The position numbers and the translations under genes are program-made. From contig OX388319.1 in NCBI GenBank assembly GCA_947579605.1, positions 16,195,447 through 16,259,446 on the forward strand: a DNA stretch of 64,000 nucleotides, read 5' to 3'. This stretch comes from Athripsodes cinereus (Eukaryota; Arthropoda; Insecta; Trichoptera; Leptoceridae). Every line of letters begins with the position of its first letter. The stretch's first letter is position 1. The notes below the pieces were generated by a model. That model was not told where the DNA came from, searched no databases, and was given only the letters and a program-made list of their open reading frames with translations. This document shows positions 46,395 through 57,066 of this stretch, in pieces.

Positions 46395-46560
46395 TCAAAT
46401 TATGAATTGATCGAATCACTGTCTCTCTTTAGACTCAAGAATTCAGTGTACTCCTTACACCCCTTCTGAACTCTGCCTTGCTGATCGAGAAGAAATCAAG
46501 ATTTATATATGATCTATTATACAACGTACAAGTACGTCTCACAAATGAAAGGTAAAAGTA
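46395..46560 (-). mobile_element. Possible LINE ORF2 C-terminal remnant
   Basis: The minus strand reads RRTCTLYNRSYINLDFFSIS then KAEFRRGVRSTLNS and a stop. The spacing of a DFF word followed by a basic Phe-containing helix resembles the C-terminus of Jockey/CR1-type ORF2 (compare the end of 16165-19022). Assignment is by eye and tentative. Confidence 0.35.
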
Positions 46561-47137
46561 AAATATATTCATACCACTAGAAAGGGCAATAATATGAGGT
46601 TTACAACCATAGAGAAGGTAAAAATTACCTACTTAGTTGCTCTTTGTCTACATCACTATGTTATTATGAACTAAAAATCGACCTAGTGTAATATGCCTTC
46701 TACAAATAGATATGTAACTACCGATTTTACGATTAGAGCATGCCTCATGCTAAACACGCTGTTTCTGTAATAATTACAGGGCTTTATGTACTCCAGTTCA
46801 TAACAGATAATAAGCCAGATTTATCTCTGACAGTTGTTACTGGAAAAGAGGAGGAGTCAACGACCGTTTTTTTTTCTTACACATGTGAAGGAATCTTGGT
46901 TCAACATTAACTAAGATCACTTTAAAATTATTGAATGTTGCGCGTGAAGTAGAAAAATGAGAATTTTAATTAAAATATGATTTAAATGGGAAATGCCAAT
47001 GGCTGTATTTGTTTTTAACTCGTGTTGAAATATTTTGTAATTATTCTTGTTTTATTTATTCTTATCAGATTAGACAGCACAGAGCTATTACAGATTCGAT
47101 TGTTTAAGATTATTGTAGATTCAATTTGGACTGTCGG
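46561..47137. other. No gene seen
   Basis: AT-rich DNA without supported features. Confidence 0.4.
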
Positions 47138-47235
47138 TATGATGCGGAGGTAACATTCTTGCCTTTGAGTTACGAGGTTTCGGATTCGGTCCCGGCCAGG
47201 GCATAATGAAGAATGTTTTTGTTCAAAATGTTATG
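47138..47235 (+). mobile_element. tRNA-derived SINE-like element, family S3
   Basis: A-box-like GGTATGATGCGGAGGTAAC and B-box-like GGATTCGGTCCCGG lie about 35 bp apart, followed by a unique tail. The pairing is too poor for a real tRNA. The frame at 47213-47407 starts in its tail and is not a gene. Confidence 0.5.
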
Positions 47236-48340
47236 GGTCTGGGTGTTGCACGTACTCGTAAGTGTGTTTCATATACTGTATTTATATGTATGTATCGTCG
47301 CGTCGTGTAGTACCCAAAATTCATATCTTAGGTTGGTACTTACTCAATCCTGTGAATTTTCTATACGTGTTATGTTATTATCAAAGACTTTGCACTTGAA
47401 TAGCTAGATATTATATGTATGAAAACTATATAGAATATTCAATATCAAATATTTCACAACGATTTAATGTTTACTTTTATACTCTCAAAATTGAGCAGAG
47501 CTTTTTACTTGGATATGTTTCAAATTTTGGGATTTGACATACCTAGTAATATGTATTACGCGAAATATCTTGTATGGACGGAACTCATTATTTACTATTT
47601 TCCATATTATTCCTTAAGTTTTTTGTTCAGTTTTTTTAAGAAATAAAATAAATTTATTTCGTTTCATTAATAACATAAAATGTTGAACTTTTATGATTGC
47701 CGATATTTAATAAACAATCATGGGAATTAAAATCAAATTAATAAGATTAAGCTTAATAAAATACATTAAGTCCTGAAAGTTCGGTGTACCTACTTATGGA
47801 GCTGGCTTTATAGTGAGCAAAAATACAAAAATAAATATATTTTATTTGCCTCAGGTTTTTTGTTATTGTATATAAATTATAACATTTCCTTCCTGAAAAT
47901 TAGACAGAAATAATAAACGTTATATTTCAATATTAATGTGTAATAATGCAATTGCCTCAGGAAAAAAATATTAATTTTACACTATTTGACTTCCAGTCAT
48001 ACATGAGAAATATTGAGAGTGAAAGTAATGGCACACAGTATGAGAATATAAAACACAAAGTGCTTCAGGTTGTACCTATACGAGCATTATTTCCACAAAA
48101 ATATTTTAGTCCGTATGTTAAAGTATATGAAATAAATATACTTACTTATGTAGCTATTTCTGTCCACCGATGAACACAAGGCTACCCCATATATCTCCAG
48201 GCATCTCTGTGAAATCAATAGATTGTCTTCGATTCAGCGTTTTACCACCTATCACGAAAGTCTAAGCTATAATTGGTACGAAGAGTACCTACCTGTTCCT
48301 GAGTAAAATAGGGTAAGACTTGAGGGGTGGATTCATTCAT
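47236..48340. other. AT-rich stretch, no gene seen
   Basis: No supported gene. The 75-codon frame at 47946-48173 (MQLPQEKNINFTLFDFQSYM ...) lacks splice or family evidence. Confidence 0.35.
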
Positions 48341-48570
48341 TCATAGCATCACGGGATTTCCTGCTAGTGCGGTAGCTAGTGGTGAACTAACTGCACACAA
48401 CAAACATGCAAGTTGTTCTCTCTGTGCCAATAGAGTTTATGACATTCACGATGTGTGACATAACTCATCAATGAACTAAAGATTTTTAACGAATATCTGC
48501 CTCTTACAGTACGCTCAAAAAGTAACAGGAAAGGGTAGGAGACCTATCTTTGCAGGGGACTTCTCTGAAT
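48341..48570 (-). repeat. Family D dispersed repeat, reverse, nearly full length
   Basis: ATAGCATCACGGGATTTCCT, GCGGTAGCTAGTGGTGAACT, AACTGCACACAACAAACATG CAAGTTG, TTCTCTCTGTGCCAATAGAG, CTCATCAATGAACTAAAGAT, AATATCTGCCTCTTACAG and GGTAGGAGACCTATCTTTGC cover the family from end to end. This is the best reverse copy. Confidence 0.88.
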
Positions 48571-48900
48571 ATCCTTTTATTCCCGCAAAAAAAAACAAAT
48601 GGTCTTTCAAAGGAATGCATGTTTCACACGCATTTCTCTAGAAATTCCCTCTTTGAAAAATTGTTACATTAGGTTTATTTTATTGCTAACAACAGCGATA
48701 TTAGCAAAGTTATTTAGAAATATCTCATAGGAACCGTCATATTTTTTTAGTCAGATGGGGATATCTAATTTCGTCAATATGTAAAAAAACACATTTTCAT
48801 AAAAAAAATATTGACAATTTCTTATTTTGCATGAAGGTTTCTTATGATGATATCCGCATTGTTTCTTTGCAATTTGATGTTTATTTTCATAGCGAGGCCG

Positions 48901-49042
48901 TAGACAAACCGTACGTACTTAGCGATCGACTACTGCCGAACTCTTCGACGATCTACCTACATGTACCGTATAATTATGCGTTATTGCTGCAATTATTGTC
49001 GAAAATTCGTTTGTAGTCGATCGCCAAGTATGTGTTTGTCTA
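48901..49042. mobile_element. Fold-back element with long imperfect arms (N3)
   Basis: TAGACAAACC...TTAGCGATCGACTAC (48901-48933) pairs with GTAGTCGATCGCCAAGT...GTTTGTCTA (49013-49042). Pairing continues inward with CGAACTCTTCGAC versus GTCGAAAATTCG. The 142-bp unit could be a MITE. The frame 48831-49016 across it is not a gene. Confidence 0.8.
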
Positions 49043-49360
49043 GGGGGTCAGGTGTAAAACTAGTATGATATAACTAGTATTACTATATGTAACAAAACGT
49101 AACAGGTGTAATAAAATCTTTTCCTAATATACGTACGTATATTCATGTAATCTCCCATAGGCATTCACGTTATTCACAATAGAGTACTTACATTATAGTG
49201 TAGTTACATATACATGTATTACAATGAGTTTTTGTTTGTATTATTAATCTCTTCATTTCTGACAGTCGTTTTATAGTTTTAATGTGTTGACTCAGTTCCC
49301 ATGTTCCATTTAATATAAGTTTAACTAAATGATATATTTATATAAGATTTAGTAATATAA
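49043..49360. other. No gene seen
   Basis: AT-rich DNA without features. Confidence 0.4.
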
Positions 49361-49500
49361 AGTTTTGCTCAGTAATTCATAAGGTTTTCGACAGTTTGGA
49401 TGTCTCTCATTCATCACACATCCTTCCATTACAACTACATCAGACTGAGACTCAATTGTGACTCAATTGCAATCAACTGATTTCACGAGAGGAACGTTGA
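49361..49500 (+). mobile_element. Family R LINE fragment, very worn
   Basis: AAGGTTTTCGACAGTTTGGA TGTCTCTCATTCATCACACA, then a CATCAGA and GACTCAATTGTGACTC block, follows the order of family R. Confidence is limited by divergence. Confidence 0.4.
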
Positions 49501-50292
49501 AAAGTGATAGTGATGAGTGGAATATTAAAAAAAAATCCAGAGAGAAAATTAGAATTTTGATTTCATAACCTACTTTTAATGCATTTTTCTCTATTACAAT
49601 TGTCATATAAACCTTTAACCAATAGTTACAGACATAAGAATAAATGATATTTTTAATGCATGAAATTCAATTTTAAAGGATCAAATAATGAAATTTAGTC
49701 CCTACTGTTTAGTGGCCTGAAATTACCATGTAAATTCTTCCAGCAATCGAACAACCCTTGTAAAGGTTTTGCCTTGTAAAGATTCAACTTTAATAGTTTT
49801 TTTTTCTCAGATGTATTTAACAGAGTGTACTTATTCGATCTTTCATCTTCGTATCTGATAACGTAGTGATCTTATGACAGTTCTCTGTTTCCAATTTCTA
49901 ATTTAATATTAAATCTCATCATTGGACGATAAGGAAAATGTTTTTATTCCTTTCAATGGTTATTGAGGTCAGAGGACGAATGACGTCTCTGCTTTCGTCA
50001 ATTTATGTCTTTGCCTCCGGACATTACCCATCTTCTATTGAATACGCAAGGCGTACCTCTCGGTTTGTCCATAACCAAATTTTCTGCTAGTGCATTAAAA
50101 AAATGAGTGAACCTCTTGTTTTTTAAAAAAAATCTTCTGCACTGTCTGGATGGTAGGTGTCTTCTTCATCAAACAGCTGTAGGTATAGCTGGCGAACTTA
50201 TCGATTTTGGATTCTTTTCCAGAAAACCAGGGCTTTTTCAAGTTTACAAAGACAGTGTATCTTCCAAGCTTAGGATGCGAAAATTTCGAGTG
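49501..50292. other. No gene seen
   Basis: AT-rich DNA. The frame 50107-50304 leads into a SINE-like piece and has no recognisable feature. Confidence 0.35.
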
Positions 50293-50370
50293 AAAGCTTC
50301 GTAACCCAATCGGGAATCGAATCCATGACTTTGATAATGCAAGTCGTCTACTGTAACTGTTTCACCAAGT
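50293..50370 (-). mobile_element. tRNA-like SINE head, reversed (S5)
   Basis: The minus strand has GGATTCGATTCCCGATTGGG as a B-box/T-arm-like block and AGTAGACGACTTGCATTATC upstream of it. No A box is clear. Confidence 0.35.
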
Positions 50371-50855
50371 AGACAAGTTTAAGTTAAAACATTTTTTACA
50401 AATGTTGCAAGGCTACGTTTTACTCATCTCACGATTGATTTCACGTTTTGTAGTTTAACAATAGTGTGCTGCAATTCTACAAGTACTTGTAAAATATTAA
50501 TATGCATGAAGTTTGTACGTTTTGTGTGGTCCTCAAGTTACTATACATTGCTTCGTATTTCATTTAAATAAATCTCTTCCATATTTGCGAAACTTCGCGG
50601 CTATATTCATCATGGATCTTCACGATTCGATAGATAGAAAGATGCACATTTTAACTGTCAGTGCATTTACTATGCCAAGGTAATTCTTTGTTTGTGAAAC
50701 TAAGTTTACAATAGACAGAGAAGTTGGTTTCATAAATAAGTGAATGATATCGTCAATGTTTTGGCAGTAAGTTTTAAAATAGTAGAAGCTACGTAAAAAG
50801 TACAAAAAATTAATGAATTAATTAATCATCCTTAAATCCTCCTTCTGAGATCACA

Positions 50856-50925
50856 GGGCAGAAACCAGCCTCCTAGATTCAGAGCGTCTTTTCTCTTATA
50901 ACCAGGCCAATGATTGGTCATATTG
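50856..50925 (-). mobile_element. Family R LINE tip, reversed
   Basis: GGGCAGAAACCAGCCTCCTA GATTCAGAGCGTC and AACCAGGCCAATGATTGG match the reversed coding end of family R (5664-5730). Confidence 0.6.
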
Positions 50926-51830
50926 AAGATTTCTTTCACAGGTCTTACATTTGTATATATATCTGAAAGTTTTACAAAATAGTAAAACTATAATGACAAA
51001 TAAAATTGACATTAATTTGATGAAATTTCTCTCCAAAACTTTTGAACATAGCACCCCTTATAAGGCCCAACAGTTTTTCATCTTTAATAAGTCATTAAAG
51101 TCCGTATTATTTAATATTTATGATTTGTGGGAGGACTAAATAAGTATGTTAATAGCAATAATAATAATAAACTTAAACTCAGTATAATTTATAGACGTGT
51201 TATGTTATTATATGTATAGGATTTCCTAGTTGTTTACAACGTGCTAATGAAGTGTGAATATTGGCATAGCTCTGCGTGTAATTTCTATGTGGGATGTGTC
51301 GTAACTTTCTTCAGAGTAATTATGATTGTAAAGAAGATTTATTACAGTACGTGCGTAAATTATTTATGAATAATTTTACTGCAAGATTAAACCAATATAA
51401 TTTATGTTGTATCATTTACTTATCTCTTTATCAAGTTTTAGTAATTACCACAGGAAAGTAACAGCTATGAAGCAATTTCAATTTTTTAATATTTCTATCA
51501 TTAATGGTGCAGATGAATATATTCTGGTTGTTCAGATGGGGACGAATGTTGTTTTTTTTGAAGTTGAAAGCTGTGGATCAAATTCTACTGTTGAACCAGT
51601 CCATCATTATGAATTAACCAATAACGTATTTTAAGTGTAAATGATTTTGTGGTTTTTATTGTTCCATAGAAACGGTAAAATATGGTCAATGGTTTGATGG
51701 TAGAGTCTTGTAATTTAAATTGGTAGATTTAGAGCTTAGATTCCGCTGCCGATCTATTCTGCCTTAATGCCACAAATATATTGTTTACTTTGAAGCTTTT
51801 TGGGATGTGTTTGGGTAATTGACAAATCCA
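50926..51830. other. No gene seen
   Basis: The frames at 50951-51139 and 51404-51634 have ordinary AT-rich composition and no family match. At 51680-51760 TGGTTTGATGGTAGAGTC looks like a tRNA A box, but the B box is not convincing. Confidence 0.35.
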
Positions 51831-51980
51831 TTTATTTTTATTTACTTATTTATTTATTATTCACTGCACATTGATAATTAACAATTCCATAGAGAAGTAG
51901 ATTCAAATCAAATACAGTCAATATACCTAGTGCGAGTTCTTCACAAAGGCGCGGCCTCTTCCAACTAATCCAAAATTTAT
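51831..51980 (-). repeat. Retroelement 3' end, family U, reversed
   Basis: TTTATTTTTATTTACTTATT TATTTATTATTCACTGCACATTG, then GTGCGAGTTCTTCACAAAGG and CTCTTCCAACTAATCC, in family U order. Confidence 0.6.
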
Positions 51981-52136
51981 TTTTATTATTGATGAAATAT
52001 TTAATCGTGTTATATGGTATCTTACACCCGTAACAACACGAAAGTGATTATAAACATTTATAAAAAAACTCGATATTTTATATTGGACGAAACATAGCAC
52101 AAGATAAACTCGTATTTTGTGTATGCTTACAAAATA

Positions 52137-52225
52137 CTAATTATACTATTATACTATACCCTCGCACCGTATCCCGAGTGGATTAGGCAGAGAGAACGGA
52201 ATGCCAAATAGATCTATCCTTTCGT
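52137..52225 (-). mobile_element. Family A LINE tip, 89 bp, 10-bp duplication
   Basis: TATACTATACCCTCGCACCG TATCCCGAG and AGGCAGAGAGAACGGAATGC match 25353-25410. TTACAAAATA flanks it on both sides (52127-52136 and 52226-52235). Confidence 0.82.
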
Positions 52226-52859
52226 TTACAAAATAAGTTTGAATTTTTTCAAATGCTGTTTCAGTCTTATGATGAAATAGCAGAGTTTAAATAGATATAT
52301 AAAAGTTTGTGTGAATATAATTATGTTATAAAGCGTTTATAAAGTATAAAAAGAACTTTAATTATTTTAATATAACCTAATATTGTATTTCGTGTGTGCA
52401 GCAACAGCATGCCATATTAGGCATTCATCTTCTGTTATTTTGTGAATTCTCTGAACCGTAACAAAATATATTTTACCTACATAAATAACACGAGTTGCAC
52501 TATTTGTGTTTGTATATCACGTAACGTAACAGATTCGTTTTTCTATTATATTCTAGTCACTAATCATTCAATATGTTGTAGATAGAACAGAGTCAATCAA
52601 AGCAGACCAAAAATTAACAATAGTTTTATAACAGGTTATACCTAGTTGGGCATCATCAATGAAAATATGTATAAGATTTGTAATTTATTGGTGTAATAAA
52701 AAAAAAAACTAAAATAAAAAAAAATCGACAAAACTTCTGAAATTCTTCACGATCAAATCTCATTTTTTTACATTATTCTTCAAAACACTAATAAAATAGA
52801 TTATTCTTTAATTCAATACAGTTTTGTGCCATTTTGAGACTTTATCTCTATTCCGTGAA
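52226..52859. other. No gene; holds the reversed partner of 3041-3085
   Basis: Around 52627-52670 ACAGGTTATACCTAGTTGGG CATCATCAATG is the reverse complement of the 3041-3085 core. The rest is AT-rich and unassigned. Confidence 0.45.
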
Positions 52860-53068
52860 GTTATCGTTTAAAAATAGGCTCCCACTCTTTCCTGTAAGTT
52901 GTAGAGTATCCTGTAAAAGCCAAGTATTCGTAGTATATCTCGTTTTAAAATATTCATCATTTTCAGTACAGAGATGAGGTGGGTCACCTGAATATTTTAA
53001 CTTTTATGTCCATGGAAAGGATAACTTGGATGTTTATTACATACAGGTAGTCCAGTGAGCATTTTTTT
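52860..53068 (+). repeat. Family D dispersed repeat, forward, nearly full length
   Basis: GGCTCCCACTCTTTCCTGTA AGTT, GAGTATCCTGTAAAAGCC, AGTACAGAGATGAGGTGGGT CACC, CATGGAAAGGATAACTTGGA TG and ACAGGTAGTCCAGTGAGCA appear in family order. Confidence 0.75.
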
Positions 53069-53129
53069 TTGTTTTAAATACCGTAGTACCAAGGATTAAG
53101 TGTAATAATTTCTTTATTACTTGACTGCA

Positions 53130-53220
53130 GCACAAATCTTTCGATACTTAGATCGAACCTGTGACAATATGTTAAAACGGCATTCTTAACAAGGTCGTTT
53201 GCTACAGCGACTAACAAGTA
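53130..53220 (-). mobile_element. tRNA-derived SINE-like element, reversed (S4)
   Basis: On the minus strand, GTCGCTGTAGCAAACGACC, then AATGCCGTTTTAAC and CACAGGTTCGATCTAAG resemble an A box, an anticodon arm and a B box in tRNA order. Confidence 0.5.
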
Positions 53221-53503
53221 GGTACATAAGGCTTTATACAAAGTTCACAATTGAGATCAAATTGTACTCAACTAGTACATTCTGTACTATTATGTTAATG
53301 ATAACATAGTGTTATATTATGTGTATAGAAAAAATACTTAATTATTCATTCACTTTCCGATATAGATAATTATATTGATTAACTGTATAGGTACATTGAA
53401 ATTATAACTGCGGTGAATGTTTCTTTTCATTCTTAGATTAAATCCATTCAAAACAAAATTAGTTATGTACCTACCTTTCCAATTCCATTTCTTAACATTT
53501 TTC

Positions 53504-53690
53504 TATCTAAACCATCGCGGCGTTTCTCACAAGTGAGGACGCTGGTAAACGTAATAGAATGGAATTGATATGCAGGTCGTTCTCTTAGAGACAATAAAAT
53601 AAAGACATTCAACGTGGGTCATGTTGTAGAATGTCTTATTCTAGGTGTTTTACAAATATCTGCGATTTATGGGAAATATGTAATCTTCAC
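53504..53690 (-). repeat. Family D dispersed repeat, reverse copy
   Basis: TAAACCATCGCGGCGTTTCT CACAAGTGAGG, TGATATGCAGGTCGTTCTCT, AATAAAATAAAGACATTCAA and ACAAATATCTGCG follow the reverse order. The frame 53614-53841 begins in it and is not a gene. Confidence 0.7.
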
Positions 53691-55196
53691 TTTGCCGGGA
53701 ACTCCACGCAGAATTGGATTTAATATTTCAACTCATAAAAGTCATTCTGGTAATTTTTTTTCTAACACATTAACACTCGCGAGGTATCAAAACTGTTTTG
53801 ATGATCAAAAACCGGCGCCAGCGCAGAATTTATTGTTATGATTTTATATATTATAAATGCTCACCCATAAAATGAACATTAAAAAATATATAATATATAT
53901 GATATAAAATGTTTACAACAAATTGTATAGAATTCATTGACATGGTGTATATAGTTATTATTAATTATTTATTGTAGACACGAGCTTATTTAGTAAAAGT
54001 AATCCTATTTACATAGGAATGCGATCAAAATCAAATTATTAATGAAATGTTTAGATCTAATCTATGTAACTTTACAGAATTAGATGTTTACGACAAGTTA
54101 TTGTTGAATATAAAGAATGCCATAATTTCGTGGAATGATTCGATTAAACTAGAAAACCGTGTAAAAATAGCCATAAATGTGACAGCTCTATAATCATATT
54201 TCTTAAAAGGTTGCTTTGATCTTTTACGATAGGTGAAATGAATGTTAATATCTATTTATTCAATTATATTAAATGTGATTTTAAATATCACGTCAGATAA
54301 TCTGAAAATATTTTAATTAAATATTGTCACCTAACTTACTTAATAGTTAATACCGGGTACCCTGGAAATGAAGAAATAAAAACGAATAAAGGGATTAAGT
54401 AACAGCTTTGTACAATTTGACTAAATTAATTTTATTTTCTCACATACTAATCTGAAAAAAGTTAAAAGAGAGTAGTAAATTTAACGATGTCGTATTTTTG
54501 GGGTTCCATCCCCAGCATAATGTTAATGCGTCCTTAAACCGTCACAAAAACAATAAAAAATATATAAAAATAATTTTATAAAATACGAAGACAAAGTCAT
54601 CACTCAAGAGTTTCCTAAAAATCATGCCTCGAGATTTTACACTAAGTTTAACTCTGCCCTTAAATTCAAACCATTTCTCATAAAAATATATAACTATTAA
54701 ATAGCCTTATAAAATAAAATAAAATACCTACATTATGGCTCCGTTAATAGATTGCTGTCCATAATGTCGAATACTTTAGGTTGTCTAAAATGTAAACAGC
54801 CTTATTACATAAGATATAATAATATTCATAATATATGTACCAAATATCTATTTACACATACATTACATTACAAAAACAAGGCAATGACAACCAAAGTATC
54901 GGGTAAGTGTACTCGTATACCTATAAATACTGACAGTTATAGGTTCTATTGATAAGATATCGGTTATTACATAACAAAGCTCATGTCTACTCATGAACAT
55001 ATCATGGATTGAAGTTAATATTCGTATAGGACCTGGTTTGTTCTGTTGAATAGTAATAAGTTCATAGTATACGAGTGAAAAAAACAAGTTTTCCCATTTT
55101 TAGGACCAAAATTCATATCAATTCCAATCTTGAAGTAAAGGTTGTTGTTTTTTTCTTTCTATGCTTTCCCAAATTTAATTTTATTTGTTTTCTTCT
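53691..55196. other. AT-rich stretch, no gene seen
   Basis: At 54495-54520 TTTGGGGTTCCATCCCCAGC could be a reversed SINE B box, but nothing else supports it. The frames at 54752-54952 (plus) and 54863-55087 (minus) are unrecognised. Confidence 0.35.
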
Positions 55197-55206
55197 TTCA
55201 AAACTT

Positions 55207-55444
55207 ATATACATACATTCGTACCATCACGCCGCTTCCCTCGCAGAGTAGGCGGAAAGGATCGAACGTCACTTCCATATATCCTTGCATACATTTTTCG
55301 CTTCCGTCACTATCACACAGTTCCTCATGTTTTCCTGTTAAATGTGCTCAACGCGTGGCCGTCTTATAGGATTTCATTTAAATAATCTTGCCATTTGATC
55401 CTCGGACGGCCATGTCTGCGAGCGCCATTCCTCTCTCAGCTAAA
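55207..55444 (-). mobile_element. Family A LINE 3' end, 238 bp
   Basis: ACATACATTCGTACCATCAC GCCGCTTCCC, TTTCGCTTCCGTCACTATCA, AATGTGCTCAACGCGTGGCC and GATCCTCGGACGGCC match 42640-42850 in order. TTCAAAACTT / TTCAAAATTT at 55197-55206 and 55445-55454 is a probable target-site duplication with one change. Plus-strand frames here are shadows. Confidence 0.82.
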
Positions 55445-55841
55445 TTCAAAATTTTAATTAATTTATGTATTTACAATAAGTTATATTAAAAAGATTGTGT
55501 CGTTCAGCATCCATCGTATTCGTCATAGGAATTTAATGAGTGGGTATATAGAAATAACATAGAAATGTCAAGTTAATTGCATATTTATAGTAATCGAGGG
55601 TTTCTCTTTTCGATATTTTAAATTAAAGAGACAGGCATGGCTTTACAATATATTTTAACACACACCCATAGTAACCAACCATAATTATTAGTATTTTTTT
55701 TCGTTTCTGTATTTCGTGGCATAAAAATAGTATTGTGTGTTCCATGGGCTGCTTTTTGAGTGATCCTTCTCTAAGATTGTAATGTATGGCATAATTGTTA
55801 CATATTATATAGATAGAAGATATTAAATTATTGTGTCCGTA

Positions 55842-56083
55842 TATACTCAATATATGCATACTCAATATGCATACTCAAAATCTCTCTGTTTAAACTCTTT
55901 AAACCATTGTGATACGCGTTCCTTAAAAAAGTTTCTAGTAGACTAATTGCATAAAAATTGCATATGTATACTCAATATATGCATACTCAATATGCATACT
56001 CAAAATCTCTCTGTTTAAACTCTTTAAACCATTGTGATACGTTCCTTAAAAAAGTTTCTAGTAGACTTATTGCATAAAAATTG
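55842..56083. repeat. 125-bp tandem duplication
   Basis: Two head-to-tail copies (55842-55966 and 55967-56083) share TATACTCAATATATGCATAC, AAAATCTCTCTGTTTAAACT and ACCATTGTGATACG..TTCC. The second copy lacks two bases (a CG) and the last few. The duplicated block includes the edge of a family D copy. Confidence 0.93.
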
Positions 56084-56205
56084 TGTTCTCTGTGATAAGA
56101 GAAAGTAACGAGACTCTCAGAATATGGGTGGCATGTCTCATCGCTGAATTGAAAATGCTAAATGTCTTTTTATTCTGGACGTTTTACGAATATCTGTACA
56201 CTTGG
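55911..56205 (-). repeat. Family D dispersed repeat, reverse, edge duplicated
   Basis: CATTGTGATACGTTCC, TAGTAGACTTATTGCATAAA AATTGTGTTCTCTGTG, AGAATATGGGTGGCATGTCT CATCGCTGAATTG and GGACGTTTTACGAATATCTG follow the reverse order. The first part is duplicated in the 125-bp tandem repeat. Confidence 0.75.
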
Positions 56206-56501
56206 CGTACATAATAACACAATATTTTTAATATATTATGTTTTGAGAATATAAAAGCTGTTTAATTTTTATTGACTTATTTGACTTGATTTTATAAACA
56301 CTTTGTGATACTCATAGTATTCTGTACTTTTTTGATTACCTACTAGGCAATCGATAATTAAAAAAGACTGACTTATTTTACTGTTATGTTATTTTTAGGT
56401 TTAATTTTTGTTAACATAATTAAAAAAATAGAATATCTTATTGATGGAATATACACTGCGACATTAATCCATTTAATGAATATTGAAATAAAGACAGTTT
56501 A

Positions 56502-56572
56502 CATCTTTAGTTCAGCGACGAGGGTTGCCTAAATTGTCTCCCATCCTGAACGTCTTAATTTTTTGCTACCTA
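56502..56572 (+). repeat. Family D dispersed repeat, forward, middle part
   Basis: ATCTTTAGTTCAGCGACGAG GGTTGCC and CCCATCCTGAACGTCTTAAT TTTTTGC match the family's middle. The copy stops where the family W fragment begins. Confidence 0.6.
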
Positions 56573-56595
56573 AATTATAGTAGTATAGTATAAAT

Positions 56596-57066
56596 GTGTT
56601 ATCTGCTAAAGGCTTGTTCTGGCAGAGAATTGTTCTTGACCAGTTTTCGAAAACCGAGTATAAAGATAAACCGCGTCATTTGCATCACACTAGATTTAAA
56701 TTTAATGAAGGATATGTAGTGCCAAAATTCGATAATAAGTACGGAAAAAGAACATTGGAGTATAACGTGCCAAAGATACTTAATATGATGCCGGCATCTA
56801 TTAAGAAGTGCAAGAGTAAAAACATTGCAAAAAAATTAGTCAAGGATTGGTTGATAAAGTGTGGATTTATTTATAATTAGTAATTAATTGTTTAATTGTA
56901 AGTTGTATAGATTGATATAATTTTTTTTTCGTTATATAGTTATATTTTGAACTTGTAAGATAACACGCCGACAAATCATTTTTGATTTGGCGTGACTCGT
57001 AAATTGTCTTTTTTTTCTTTTCTATTGTATATTATATTTGTTACCAATAATGAAAAAAAAAAGAAA
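56596..57066 (+). mobile_element. LINE 3' end, family W: ORF2 C-terminal fragment with hairpin 3' UTR
   Basis: The open run 56596-56880 encodes about 90 residues (LHHTRFKFNEGYVVPKFDNK, then YGKRTLEYNVPKILNMMP and KDWLIKCGFIYN, stop). The NKYGKR..YNVPKILN word and the KK.LKDWL tail are what I expect at the C-terminus of a non-LTR ORF2. The 3' untranslated region contains an inverted repeat at about 56967-56996 (CACGCC..AAATCA-TTTT-TGATTT-GGCGTG) and ends in an A-run at about 57051-57066. The ATG at the start of the frame is incidental, since the protein is 5'-truncated. Confidence 0.6.
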
